Source of the DNA: Paramacrobiotus metropolitanus
Taxonomy: Eukaryota; Tardigrada; Eutardigrada; Parachela; Macrobiotidae
Length of the DNA stretch: 64,000 nucleotides
NCBI RefSeq assembly: GCF_019649055.1
Contig: NW_026570262.1
Location: 124,001-188,000 of the forward strand
Reading direction: 5' to 3'
Shown here in pieces: positions 37,143 through 46,529 of the stretch (position 1 is the stretch's first letter; each line of letters starts with the position of its first letter). Both the position numbers and the translations under genes were made by a program. The notes beneath the pieces were generated by a model that worked only from the letters and a program-made list of their open reading frames with translations, did not search any database and had not been told where the DNA came from.

Positions 37143-38279
37143 CTGACCAGCGATGCGGTAGACAGCGAAAATTCAATGCACTTATCGGACTAGGAAATTT
37201 CTTGTTATATATTTATTGAATGATTATTACAAATAAAAAAAATTTATAACAGTAAAAAATCAATGCAAAGAATGCGTACGATTAGTATTATAAAAATATT
37301 GATATTAAATAAATGAAACGCATAATCACTAATATCTATATATCAAGGCGTGAAAAGATGCGTTGATGTACTGTGAAATACTGACAGTCTTTTAGTATCG
37401 CCGGATTATTTTCATATAAGCAACCAGTCAATTTAAATTTACACCAGCCGTGCCACTGCACTACAAGACGGACTGCACAACACACGGCGATTGCACTAGT
37501 TCTAGATGCACTATCTAGGGAAGTGCTAACGCAAAATACAACGCTTAACACCATGACCAGATATCACTATCTGTATTTGCCCAACTCTTGAAAACGCTGC
37601 GAAAAGGTTTAAACTGTAATTCGTAAGGCTGGTACATGTAGTCAACGGCCCGCTTCTTCCTGAATCCGCTAACACCTTGGCAAGTACCTGTTGGCTATTG
37701 GTAATCTTTCTGGGCCATTTTAAATTTGAGCCAGTTCAATCGGCGCCGGATGGCCAACAGACCGTTGGAGAGATCGACTTGACTATGGTCCGTGACTTTG
37801 ACAGCGAAGGAGTGGTAATACCGCTTCGCCGCAACCACGTCCGTTTAAAATACCGCAAAACAATATTCTGCAACTAAACGAACCGAAAAATATTGCTAAA
37901 ATTCCGTGATCCAGATTTATGATCGCAAACATTCACTATTTTTATGATCACTATTGTTTTTAGTGGCACAGGTTGCCGATATCCACCAATGGTTGGTTTG
38001 TGGGAACTCTAGCAGCCACTTAACTATAGATATTCGTACTGGTGCAAGTACGTAATAAAACAACCAAGAAAGCATACGAAGCACAAAATTCTGAACATCG
38101 TTTCCTTTAAAAACTGTAATTCACGCGTTACCTAGTCACGACATTCAGCCACGTAAAGACGGGTATAGTTAATAAAGTAAAGTTTCTACTGTACAAGGTA
38201 GCCTCGCGCATCCGCGCTCGGCACTTAAGTACTGGATAGTATTGGCTTTGTTTTGGAAAGGTCATTATAAATTTACAAA
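37143..38279. other. Spacer between AGL fragments
   Basis: AT-rich. One CACTAC-type motif lies near 37450. The ORF at 37677-37877 is unrecognised. 38200-38225 (CCTCGCGCATCCGCGCTCGGC) is a diverged piece of the tandem repeat that follows. Confidence 0.4.
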
Positions 38280-38738
38280 TGCTGACGTTCTGACAATTTT
38301 TATTTTTCACGTTCTGAAGTTCTGATATTCTAACGTTGTTATTACTTTATGACTTTATGACGTTTTGACGTTCTAACGTTCTGACGTTCTGACGTTCTAA
38401 CGTTCTAACGCTCTGATGTTCTTATTTTATGACGTTCTGACGTTCTGAAGTTATGACGTTATGACGTTATGACGTTCTTACGTTCTGATGTTCTTACTTT
38501 ATGACGTTCTAACGTTCTGACGCTCTAACGTTCTAACGTCCTAACGTTTTGACGTTCTAACGTTGTTACATTCTGACGTTTTAACGTTCTGACGTTCTAA
38601 CGTTCTGCCGTTCTAACGTTCTGCCGTTCGAACGTTCTGACGTTCTAACGTTTTGACTTATGACGCTTTGACGTTCTTACGGTGTTACGTTCTGACGTTC
38701 TCAAGTTTTGAATTTCTGACGTTTTGACGCTTTGAAAT
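38280..38738. repeat. GACGTTCT-type octamer tandem array
   Basis: About 450 bases of imperfect 8-base units alternating TGACGTTC and TAACGTTC, with variants such as TTATGACGTT. A shorter array of the same unit occurs at about 39930-40020, inside the neighbouring long repeat. Pure tandem DNA with no reading frame. Confidence 0.85.
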
Positions 38739-38779
38739 ACGTATGGACTTTTGCCAGACATATAATATTTTACCTAAAG

Positions 38780-40440
38780 AGCAACTATTTATGTATCTGC
38801 TATACAGTAGTCTCCGTGGTTACAGTCATTATGTTAATCGGAAGTACTTTTTATTGCTGTGTAGTGAATACTTCTTCGAGTGCTCTTTACGTTTCCTATA
38901 CTTAAGACCTGGTGAAACCATCTTCTGACCAATGGTTATTAAAAACAAACAAAAATCTATTGGCACACCTATGGAAAATATGGAATTTTTTAAGACCAAG
39001 CTGGACTTAAACTGACCACGAGTTATCGAGGAGTTAAAAACGGCGCATAAATACGCTTTGGTCGGTAAGCTTGTATGAATATAGAGACAAGGTATGCCTC
39101 GCGCTCCGCGCTCGGCAAAACCATTTTGGACGGAAACTAATATTTGACCATTCCTCTTTTTTTTCCTTGATCCTATGACCACAGGCTATATTTTTACTTT
39201 TTTTACATTAAATGGTTCGTGCAGTTCTGATTGTTTTCTGCATTAGTGCGTTGAAGGCTGCCTCCGTGGTAACAATTTGTTTTGCTCGTAGGAATGTACT
39301 GCAGTAGCTAAGTATCACTGTACCAGTAAGTATCTAAAGAACGTCATTATAATATTAAGTACTGTACTCTATTTTCTATACTTAAGAACCTGTCAAAATT
39401 CTTCTGACCAACGCTTTCAAAACAAAAATCAAAATTCAGAAGACACACCTATGGAAAATTAGGAATTTTTCAAGACTAAGCTTGACCACGGTCGATTTAT
39501 CCATAAAAACCCAGGAAAAATACGTTTTGAACGGTAATTTTGAACGGTAAGGTATGCCTCGCGCTCCGCGCTCGGCAAAACCATCTTGGACGGAAACTAA
39601 TATTTGACCATTCCTTGTTTTTTCCTTGATCCTATGACCACAGGCTATATTTTTACTTTTTTTCCCTTAAATGTTTCGTGCAGTTCTGATTTTTTTCTGC
39701 ATTAGTGCGTTGAAGGCTGCCTAGGCTGTTTTGCTCGTAGGAATGTACAATACATACTGTAGTACCCCACTACCACCCGTCATTATAATATTACTTCATT
39801 TTCGATGTATACTTAAGAACCTGTCCACATCTCTCCTGACCAAAGATTTCTTTAAAAAATCAAAATTCAGAAGGCACTCCTATGGAAAATAAGGAATTTT
39901 CCAAGACTAAGCTGTTGCCACACTATTATTGTTAGAACGTTCTGACGTTCTAACGTTCTTACGTCCTTAATTTTTTACGTTCTGAATTTCTAACATTCTG
40001 AAGTTTGGACGTTCTGACGTAACTAATATTTAACCACGGACCACCCCACGATTTTTTCCTGAACCTGTAACCACAGGCTGTTTTTTCACTTTTTTCAATA
40101 AATGGTCTATGCAATTCCGATTTTTCTTTATATTATTGCACTAATAGCTGCCTCCGTGGCAACAATTTGTTTTACTCGTAAGAACGTACTGCAGTACCAC
40201 ACTATCACTGTACCAATATCTAAAGAACGTCATTATATTGCTCCATTTTCTATACTTAAGAACCTGTCGAACTGTCTTCTCACAGACGCTTTCTAAACGA
40301 AATCAAAATTCAGAAGGCACACCTATGGAAAATTAGGAATTTTTCAATACTAAGCTTGACTTGTACTGACCACGCCTCGATTTATCCATAAAAACCCAGG
40401 AAAAATACGTTTTGAACGGTAAGCTTGTATGAATATAGAG
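38780..40440. repeat. Tandem repeat of about 450 bp, three to four units
   Basis: The anchor CCTATGGAAAAT recurs at about 38969, 39446, 39874 and 40318; GCCTCCGTGG or GCCTAGGCTG at 39259, 39717 and 40149; CTCGCGCTCCGCGCTCGGC at 39095 and 39557; CCTATGACCACAGGCTA at 39172 and 39634. Units are 430-480 bp apart and roughly 80-90 percent alike by eye. One unit carries its own octamer array. It interrupts the AGL array between 40779 and 37142. Confidence 0.85.
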
Positions 40441-40460
40441 ATAAAGATAAAGATAAAGAA
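40436..40460. repeat. AGATAA microsatellite
   Basis: AGATAAAGATAAAGATAAAG: four copies of a six-base unit at the right edge of the long tandem repeat. Confidence 0.7.
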
Positions 40461-40778
40461 AAGGCAGTGCACTGTACTGAAGCAGAAATTAGATCAGTAC
40501 GAGATACAGCGAAGAAAGCCCAGATCAGACAGGTATGACTAAATCTTACAACGTGATCTAATTAACATATTTTAATTTAACATAATGTCGGAAACTTTAC
40601 AGTAAACGGCACGTACCAGCACATCCTATTCCCGCGTTCTTCCCGTGACGGCGTCCGCCAAACTGAGCGCGGCCGCTGTCGGACCCATTGACCGGCAGTA
40701 CACCGGTCAATGGGTGTTTCTGGAAATTAAACACCTAAATTTAAAATTGCAGTTCATGATAAAGCTAAAACAGCTCAC

Positions 40779-40946
40779 CTTGATGATACTGGGATTATCG
40801 TGTGTCTGATCGTACAGCAGAGCATGCGCCACCGAGGGGCGCATCTTAGCGGATGTCAGCGGGAGGATGGCGGCCACTGTCTCAACCCCGTACCGGTGCA
40901 CCTCTCGGCCCAGGTCATGCGAGTTCACAGACAGGACTTTCCGCTT
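40779..40946 (-). pseudogene. AGL: AGL exon (VHRYG / SVAHALLYD block), copy at 40.8 kb, open
   Basis: Exactly 56 open codons between acceptor TAG and donor GTGAGC on the minus strand: SVNSHDLGREVHRYGVETVA, LPLTSAKMRPSVAHALLYD, THDNPSIIK. Human AGL has SHEEGRLVYRYGGEPVGSF and PAIAHALFMDITHDNECPI. The exon itself is intact; its neighbours are not, so it is kept as part of the pseudogene array. Sibling: 63066-63233. Confidence 0.8.
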
Positions 40947-41237
40947 CTAAACAGCCAATAAAAAAGCACTGTCTAACAAAGCCAGGAATAACTGTTTTGT
41001 TTTAAATCACGGTACTGCGACACAGAAAAACACGCAAAAAGCTTAGGTTGAAATTCCAGTGTAACTGCAAATACAGAAAAGCCCGGTCCGCACACAGTCC
41101 GCTTATTAAGCCCTCACACTACGAAGTCGTTGCAATTTTTTGCTGCTACTTCACGGTATAGGCGGCTAACGCATCAGGCATGGACACTGGCGCCAAACAA
41201 ACTTCTATAGCGCTGCAATTGCAAATAAACTTTTATC

Positions 41238-41367
41238 GCGGATCAAAAAGCTCAAACCCAGCCGAATTACGAAAACATTGTCCCGCCCTTTACTCGCGGT
41301 AAAGAATTCCGCGATGACGTCAAGACTGGGGTTAACGCTCATGTGGTCGGGCCGCGTCTAACATGAA
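41238..41367 (-). pseudogene. AGL: AGL exon (MLDAAR / VIAEFF block), copy at 41.3 kb
   Basis: The minus strand reads FMLDAARPHER, a TAA, then in another frame LDVIAEFFTASKGRDNVFVI, RLGLSFLIR. Human AGL has [28 protein letters not shown] and RLGISSLIR. The acceptor TAG is present; the donor is mutated (CGCGATAAA where 58002 has CGAGGTAAG). It precedes 40779 in correct AGL order. Confidence 0.83.
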
Positions 41368-41459
41368 CTACAGTCAAAACAGCCAGGTCAACTAGTCAGA
41401 TAAAACTTTATTGAATAATAATAATTTAAATAAAAATAATTCTAATGAATAAAAAGATC

Positions 41460-41530
41460 GAAATGGCTATGCGCCCCGACAAACGGTGCGCATAGAATTT
41501 GACTTTGCGCCCTGAATTTCCGGCATGTGA
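41460..41530. mobile_element. Isolated end of the hairpin-ended element
   Basis: CGAAATGGCTATGCGCCCCG followed by ACAAACGGTGCGCATAG matches the terminal hairpin of the element at 54413-55121, including the CGAAATGGC extension seen only on that element's right end. A second degraded hairpin (CTTTGCGCCCTGAATTTCCG) follows. No partner end was found, so it is a truncated copy. Confidence 0.7.
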
Positions 41531-42047
41531 ATTTTGGATTGGGCAATTCTACAGAGTACATCTACCCACGAATGTTTTACACTTTATTGATCGAAGCACA
41601 AGCAGCAGCCGACCAAGAAGAAGTTGATAAAACAAAAAATACAACGTGCTGTCTGGGCGATGCGAGTTCAGCCTTGTCAGAAAAAAGTGCCCTTTTAGAG
41701 TACAAGAAGCAACAATTAAGTCTCAGAAAAGGCAACCTGGCCGCGTTTAAAAGGTTTTTCGTGGCCCTCCTCTTTCTCTGTTCGCTTGACGGTATAGCGT
41801 AAATACCGGCAAGCCTTTCCTCGGGTTTTTTATGCCGACCTTTTCTTGGCGTTCATGCTCGTCGTCGTCGTTCGCTTTATTGACGCGGTTATTCAGCACG
41901 TGGAAGTACCACCAGAGGATGATCAGTTAGGCAGGCCACACTGTTTGTCGCGTCCACTGAATTCACCACAAATAAATAGACCTGATCCAGCAAGTCAGTG
42001 CTTTGTGTAACTGTTAAATTGTGAACAGGTATCTTTCGGTATTTTGA

Positions 42048-42290
42048 GCCGATAATTATAACACTGATGCCAAATCTTGTGCAAGTGCCTTGAAGGAGTC
42101 ATTGAATTTGGACATGAAGTAAAGATTTACGCGAGGCTGGCAGCTTGCTGCATTTTCGTCAGAGTCTTCCGGTTCGTTTTCCTCGATGACACCATCCAGA
42201 GCATCCTGTACGCCGGCAAACGCAAGCTGCGCTTGACGGGTGCATAGGCCATGGCGACAAGGAAGTCCAAACGACTGCGACTTTCACGAC
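42048..42290 (-). other. Possible broken ORF of unknown origin
   Basis: The minus strand encodes QAQLAFAGVQDALDGVIEEN, EPEDSDENAASC, RVNLYFMSKFNDSFKALAQD and a stop; upstream a different frame gives RLDFLVAMAYA. Codon composition looks protein-like and the acidic linker then amphipathic C-terminus recalls a transposase or MADF-type protein end, but I do not recognise it. It lies next to a truncated hairpin element end. Confidence 0.3.
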
Positions 42291-42443
42291 GACTGCAGTC
42301 GGTAAAAATTTAAACTTGAATACTCGTACTATTGCATATTATGCGTACAATCGCGGCCTAAGTCATGAGTCCTATCACTCCGGCCGGCAGACGCTATCAA
42401 AAATTAGAAAATTAACCAAATAATAAATCCTGAAAAATAGCCG

Positions 42444-42625
42444 TACGAGAACAATTGGGTGCTGTGAACATACCCTGCACGATTAGGCTGCGATGAACCG
42501 CTGGTTAGCCGTAGCTCGCAACGCTACTGATATCACAGTCTGAATGCAAACGCCTTTAACTTAGCCGGCTGTTCATCGCAGCCTAATCGTGCAGGGTATG
42601 TTCACAGCACCCAATTGTCCTCGTA
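42444..42625. repeat. 55-bp inverted repeat overlapping an AGL exon end
   Basis: 42444-42498 is the reverse complement of 42571-42625 with one mismatch (T/C), separated by a 72-base loop. The right arm is the end of the AGL exon at 42602-42813 plus its downstream flank; the left arm is an inverted copy of the same sequence. Confidence 0.9.
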
Positions 42626-42813
42626 GCGCTTAACTGCATCCGCACTAAATATCGTGAATTCGAATTCCTTGGAGACGAATTTTCCCGTGCGATTCAGCGC
42701 CACATCGACGATCTGTCGGGACGTTTGCCGAAGACCAGGTCGAATCACTGTGGAACCACGTAGCGCGGGAGTCCCTTGACATGCTCGAAAACGACGCCAA
42801 ACCAATCGGCCAG
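42602..42813 (-). pseudogene. AGL: AGL exon (GLPRYVVP block), copy at 42.75 kb
   Basis: After acceptor TTCAG the minus strand reads LADWFGVVFEHVKGLPRYVV, PQ, a TGA, FD, then in another frame DVALNRTGKFVSKEFEFTIF and RYEDNWVL. Human AGL has [20 protein letters not shown] followed by FDAILIGAY. The TGA sits where CY would be. Its 3' end forms one arm of the inverted repeat. Confidence 0.75.
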
Positions 42814-42866
42814 CTGAACAGCCAGATTTAGGTTTTACCTACGCAAAACCAGCATACGTAACGTAC

Positions 42867-43000
42867 CGGAACAGTCGACTCATAATTGCGCAGCCGGTCA
42901 GTGATATAATCCATCATCCAATTTCGGGCACGGAGACTGGAGCAGAACGGATAACCGAGGTCCTGGTGTGCAGGCGGACGCTCCAGAACGGTGATGACCG
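42867..43000 (-). pseudogene. AGL: AGL exon (DLGYPFCSSLR / NWMMDY block), copy at 42.9 kb
   Basis: Open from acceptor CAG to donor GTACGT: VITVLERPPAHQDLGYPFCS, SLRARNWMMDYITDRLRNYE. Human AGL has [20 protein letters not shown] and NLRSGDWMIDYVSNRL. Well preserved, but the next exon carries a stop. Only about 50 bases separate it from that exon. Confidence 0.85.
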
Positions 43001-43069
43001 CTGAAAAAGTATTCAACAGCAAAATAAGTAAATAAACAATTAAACTTCAAATTTTAAACATAGACATAC

Positions 43070-43330
43070 ATGATTCCGTTCAGCTATGAATAAAACGTTA
43101 TAAAAAACATGGTATACAGAAGATTGTATAACGTTAAAAAAATATTTAACTAAGATTAATGATTTGTCTAGTTATGCTTCAAGTACAGTTTGCAATTTTG
43201 CACTACCATAATTATAATAAATAGTTTCGAGTTTCGTTGAAGCTATTTGCGATGAAGGACGTACAGCATGATGGCAATCGCCCATACACTACGATACTGC
43301 TGCAAGCACTATTTCGATATTACGCTGCGC
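43070..43330. repeat. Diverged duplicate of 24400-24720
   Basis: The same ordered phrases as at 24.4 kb, including TATGAATAAAACGTTATA and GCCCATACACTACGATRCTGC. Non-coding. Confidence 0.6.
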
Positions 43331-43618
43331 TGTGAGTGAACATTCTGCGTATTAATTGCTGCCCATCATAACCGAAGCACGGCAGTTATCTGTACTTCTA
43401 AGTACTAACTGCAGCACTTTCTAAAAATTTTGCTTGCAATTTCCGAAAATCGATCTTCATTTATAACCGCTAAAGAAATTGTAAGATTATCTGCAACGTA
43501 AAAGAGTAACATAATAAATTAAATCGGCTGTTGATAGCTTATTTATAATCGTGCGTAACGGCGACACCAATGCGATGTTGTAGGATAAATCTGTGCAAAT
43601 CAGCAAAAACAGACTTAC

Positions 43619-43710
43619 CGACAGTGATCATGAAGATAGTTGAAGCCGTGCGCCCGTTTCGCATGGCTGCTATAATGGTCGTTGTTGTAGTCACCATCAT
43701 ACACCCAAGC
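43619..43710 (-). pseudogene. AGL: AGL small exon (DYNNDHYSSHAKRAHG), copy at 43.65 kb
   Basis: The minus strand reads LAWVYDGDYNNDHYSSHAKR and AHGFNY before a GTAAG donor. Only about a dozen bases separate it from the end of the preceding exon fragment (43723-43738), so the short intron is nearly lost. Confidence 0.72.
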
Positions 43711-43722
43711 GAGTGCGCTTAC

Positions 43723-43738
43723 TTTGGTGTAAGAGTTT
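43723..43738 (-). pseudogene. AGL: Distal part of an AGL exon split by the LTR element
   Basis: CTCTTACACCAAA followed by GTAAGC on the minus strand is the end (LTPK) of the LLGPLGLK exon whose first part is 45024-45109. The two are separated by the insertion at 43739-45023. The AAACT target duplication lies at the junction. Confidence 0.8.
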
Positions 43739-43894
43739 TGTCACGTCTTGGCACAGATGTTTATTGTGCCACTCTGGCCGGATAGATACTGAATAATGAA
43801 ATACTCGTAGTACCAAATAAAATGCGTCCTCTACAGGTCAACACAGCCATGCGGGTTGCTACGCGCTAATATGGCGCGTAGCCACTACACTACA
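43739..43894 (-). repeat. LTR, 156 bp (3' LTR in element orientation)
   Basis: Begins TGTCACGTCTTGG and ends GCCACTACACTACA on the plus strand. Identical to 44868-45023. An AATAAA occurs inside on the plus strand only. Confidence 0.93.
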
Positions 43895-43929
43895 CCTTCA
43901 CCCTTAAAATGAAGTGAAAAAGCAGAACA

Positions 43930-44783
43930 TTATGGCAAAATGTCGAAATAGTCTTCTTCGACATTGTAGACGGTATCGACCTTTTCCTTCTTCTTGTTGT
44001 CCTTCTGCTGGCATGCCCTCTCTATGTGGCCTTTCATGCCGCAAGCATTGCACCTGGTGCTTTTATACCAGCATTCCTCGGGCGTATGCCGCCAGGATCC
44101 GCATCTTTTACACTTCCGCCGGGACGGCATCTCTTCGTCACTTCCACTTTCTTCTTCATTCTCTTCTTGTCTCTTCTCTCTCCTGCTCTTATCCTCTTAT
44201 CCTCTTTCTTCACTCTTGTTTCTCGCTTCTTAATACTGTTCACCACATTCTCTTCCACGTTAGTTTTTCTCGCCTCTTTCACGCTTGTTTCATATTTGAT
44301 AGCAATTTGGAGGGCGGCGTCGAACGTCTTCAGCTCTTGCAGCATTAGGTAGCGTCTTGTTGCGTCGCTTTTGACGCCTGCCACGAGCACAGCACTTAAA
44401 TTCTTCTCCAGCACTGTTGCCGGAAAATCGCATAGGATTGTTTTGTCACGTAAACGCGTCGCGAAGTCCACCAGGCTTTCTTTTTCGTCCTGCCGAAGAC
44501 TGAAGAACAGCGCCCACTCGGTTATTTGGTTCGTGTACGGGGCGTAGGCCGTTTCCAGCTTCGTGACCAGTTCACCCAGTGTGAAGTCGGACGGCATCTT
44601 GGGTTTGCACATCGAAACTAAAAGCTGCAGGGCCTTCGTGTCCAGACTGTTTATTAGCAAGGCACGGTGCTTGTCCGTATGAAGGTCGGTCAGCACAGTA
44701 TAGTTATCATACAAAAACTTCCACGCCTTCCAGTCCATGGTTTCCGGATTGAACTTGGTCAGTTGATCGGTTGTGGTCGTCAT
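43930..44783 (-). CDS. Gag-like protein with two CCHC zinc knuckles, in two overlapping frames
   Basis: The first frame (44783-44034) encodes about 249 residues starting MTTTTDQLTKFNPETMDWKA, with capsid-like helices (motifs WALFFSLRQDEKESLVDFA, LRDKTILCDFP). The second frame (to 43930) carries two knuckles, CKRCGSWRHTPEEC and CNACGMKGHIERAC, both C-x2-C-x4-H-x4-C. The frames overlap in an A/G-rich tract around 44110-44160; joining them needs a shift of one base, either a mutation or a programmed frameshift. Related by architecture to Ty3/Copia-type Gag. It would package element RNA. No enzyme domains. Confidence 0.8.
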
Positions 44784-44867
44784 TTTCGATCTCTTATTAT
44801 ATAGCGCTCGCTTTCCTCTTCTCCTTTCCCGCTTAAGAGTTCAGAGAATACTACACTTCACGCCAAT

Positions 44868-45023
44868 TGTCACGTCTTGGCACAGATGTTTATTGTGCCA
44901 CTCTGGCCGGATAGATACTGAATAATGAAATACTCGTAGTACCAAATAAAATGCGTCCTCTACAGGTCAACACAGCCATGCGGGTTGCTACGCGCTAATA
45001 TGGCGCGTAGCCACTACACTACA
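44868..45023 (-). repeat. LTR, 156 bp (5' LTR in element orientation)
   Basis: Same sequence as the other LTR. In element orientation it starts TGTAGTGTAGTGGC, which resembles the recurrent intronic motif of this region. Confidence 0.93.
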
Positions 45024-45109
45024 AGTTTGCAACCCAGCGTTCCCAAAACATGCTCATCAACGATGTCCAACACCTGCCAAGCATCACCCGCATCGAGCAT
45101 CTGCGGTGC
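45024..45109 (-). pseudogene. AGL: AGL exon (LLGPLGLK block), first part, split by the LTR element
   Basis: The minus strand reads APQMLDAGDAWQVLDIVDEH then VLGTLGCK, parallel to human AGL LEIAEKKLLGPLGMK. Acceptor CAG at 45112-45110. The exon continues beyond the LTR element at 43723-43738. Pre-insertion sequence GCAAACTCTTACACC is recovered by removing the element and one target copy. Confidence 0.82.
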
Positions 45110-45500
45110 CTGCAAATCACAATAGTTATGTCAACTTCATAAATCGAAGGTTTTGAAAAACAAAGAAATGGAGTTTGTTATTCGCAAAAAACATACTGAA
45201 ATTTTAACGAAATCGTGGAAAATTGCAGTTTCTCTCGTGAAAAACTTGTACAAAAACGTTTTCATTACAAGGGTCATACGACGGTGAGACCTGTTGTTTT
45301 TGTCTCTACTTCTATTTAATTATAAAACTGAAAGACCTCGAAAGCATAAGAAAACACAACGAAAAATGTCCAACCAAAACACGACAAAATTTTTTATAAT
45401 ATCTGTTCCTTAAATATCCTTAAATCCTTAAATATCCCCAAAAAATTCCTTCTAGTTTAAATTTTCCATCGATCTTTTATTTTTCAAGTGTTTCCCTTAC

Positions 45501-45719
45501 CACCCCCAGGGCCACGCATAAATTTGGTCGCAGCTGATAATCCGCCCAGAAATGGAAGGATTGGTGGGTGTCCTTGTAAGATGGGCGCGATATTCACTAA
45601 ATCCCGGCGAATAAATTCGCCCGCGCGATCCGCACCGAAGAAAAATCTCTCCTCAAAGTGATTCTAAATCATCTGACACCAGTACTAGTCGAGAAAACTG
45701 ATGGTCTCCGCTTGTCCGC
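45501..45719 (-). pseudogene. AGL: AGL exon (YKD / DYQLRPN block), copy at 45.6 kb
   Basis: Between acceptor GCAG and donor GTAAGG, minus-strand frames give FEERFFFGADRAGEFIRRDL, VNIAP, then SYKDTHQSFHFWADYQLRPN and LCVALGVV. Human AGL has [20 protein letters not shown] and NFTIAMVV. One frameshift before SYKD; a stop lies near the start. The best-preserved copy of this exon. Confidence 0.85.
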
Positions 45720-45781
45720 CTGCAAGAAAAACACAAAACTCATTGAGCAATTCTAAATACAGGTAAATCGTCGAAAGGTCA

Positions 45782-45891
45782 TGGTCTGTGTTTTAACGCC
45801 GTCGAACGGATATTTCCCGCTGGTGTTCATCTCCGCCCACCAATCCACCGTGGAGTAGCATAAAGCCACCAATTCGATGGCCGATCCGTCT
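45782..45891 (-). pseudogene. AGL: AGL exon (DGSAIELV / GKYPFDGV block), copy at 45.8 kb
   Basis: After acceptor GTCAG: RDGSAIELVALCYSTVDWWA, EMNTSGKYPFDGVKTQT. Human AGL has [20 protein letters not shown] followed by NIFPYHEV. The frame is open but the donor (GTGACC in siblings) is changed to ATGACC. Confidence 0.83.
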
Positions 45892-46277
45892 CTGACAGGA
45901 AGAATACTTAGAAAATTCTGACTAGGACTTACAAAAGCAGGACATCAACACAGTAATAAAAATCGTTGCGAATATGCTTACACAATCTTAATTAACACCT
46001 TGATTCTCAAGGCTGACAGTGCGCCATTGCTTTGCCCCAAATGCAGTTTAGCCATTCAGCTACGATATCCAACTAATAAACGAAGCAAAAAAAAGCACTG
46101 AAGTCAAACCATGAACCGAAATCAAATTCGAAATTAACGAAGAAACTACCGACAGAGAAAAGTTTTAAATGTTCTTATCGTATTTGCCATGTATCCAAAA
46201 ATAATCTTTGCAATTATTTCAAAACACACTCGGCCACAAAAACGTGGGAATGCAAAAACGTTCCTGGATTTCGTTAC

Positions 46278-46529
46278 CTGGGCGTGGCCGGTTTGCCCCG
46301 CGTGCCAGCCTGTTCGGAACTGCCCATTTTATCCATCCACGTGCCGCAGTTGTGGGGATTGCCCCGTGCACGAAGCCTGTCTACAGATCTACACCGATGC
46401 CGTTGTTGAAGCCCTCCGAGCACATGTCCCGGTCCAGATTCCAACCGCGCCGGCATTCCGCTCGCGGAGGTTGAGGCCCTGAACATGCTTCGTCAAAGCT
46501 TCCTGTATAACTTCCGCCAACGGCTGATC
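46278..46529 (-). pseudogene. AGL: AGL glucosidase-domain exon (CGTWMDKM block), copy at 46.3 kb
   Basis: Acceptor TGCAG, donor GTAACG. The minus strand reads [27 protein letters not shown], a 2-base insertion, [20 protein letters not shown], a TAG in place of Gln, TGFVHG, a 1-base loss, [25 protein letters not shown]. Strong match to human AGL. The nonsense and indels show it is dead. Sibling at 31363-31617. Confidence 0.9.

Larger units (their letters stand above)
43739..45023 (-). mobile_element. Compact gag-only LTR retroelement (TR-GAG-like), 1285 bp
   Basis: Two 156-bp direct repeats (43739-43894 and 44868-45023), identical by eye, start TG and end CA on the plus strand and are flanked by a 5-bp duplication AGTTT (43734-43738 and 45024-45028). 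Between them lies one gag-type coding region read on the minus strand, a purine tract AAGGGTGAAGG (43895-43905, minus strand) next to the downstream LTR, and TGGCGTGAAG two bases after the upstream LTR, where a tRNA primer site should be. There is no protease, RT or integrase. Identical LTRs imply recent insertion; pol functions must be supplied in trans. Confidence 0.92.

Noticed and set aside
38280-38738. CRISPR-like or regulatory array
   Set aside because: Units are 8 bases without spacers in eukaryotic DNA; this is a minisatellite.
40779-43000. Intact AGL exons (40779-40946, 42867-43000) as a live gene
   Set aside because: They are open individually, but the neighbouring exons in the same copy carry stops and lost donors.
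43739-45023. Endogenous retrovirus
   Set aside because: No pol or env and 156-bp LTRs; a gag-only retrotransposon fits better.
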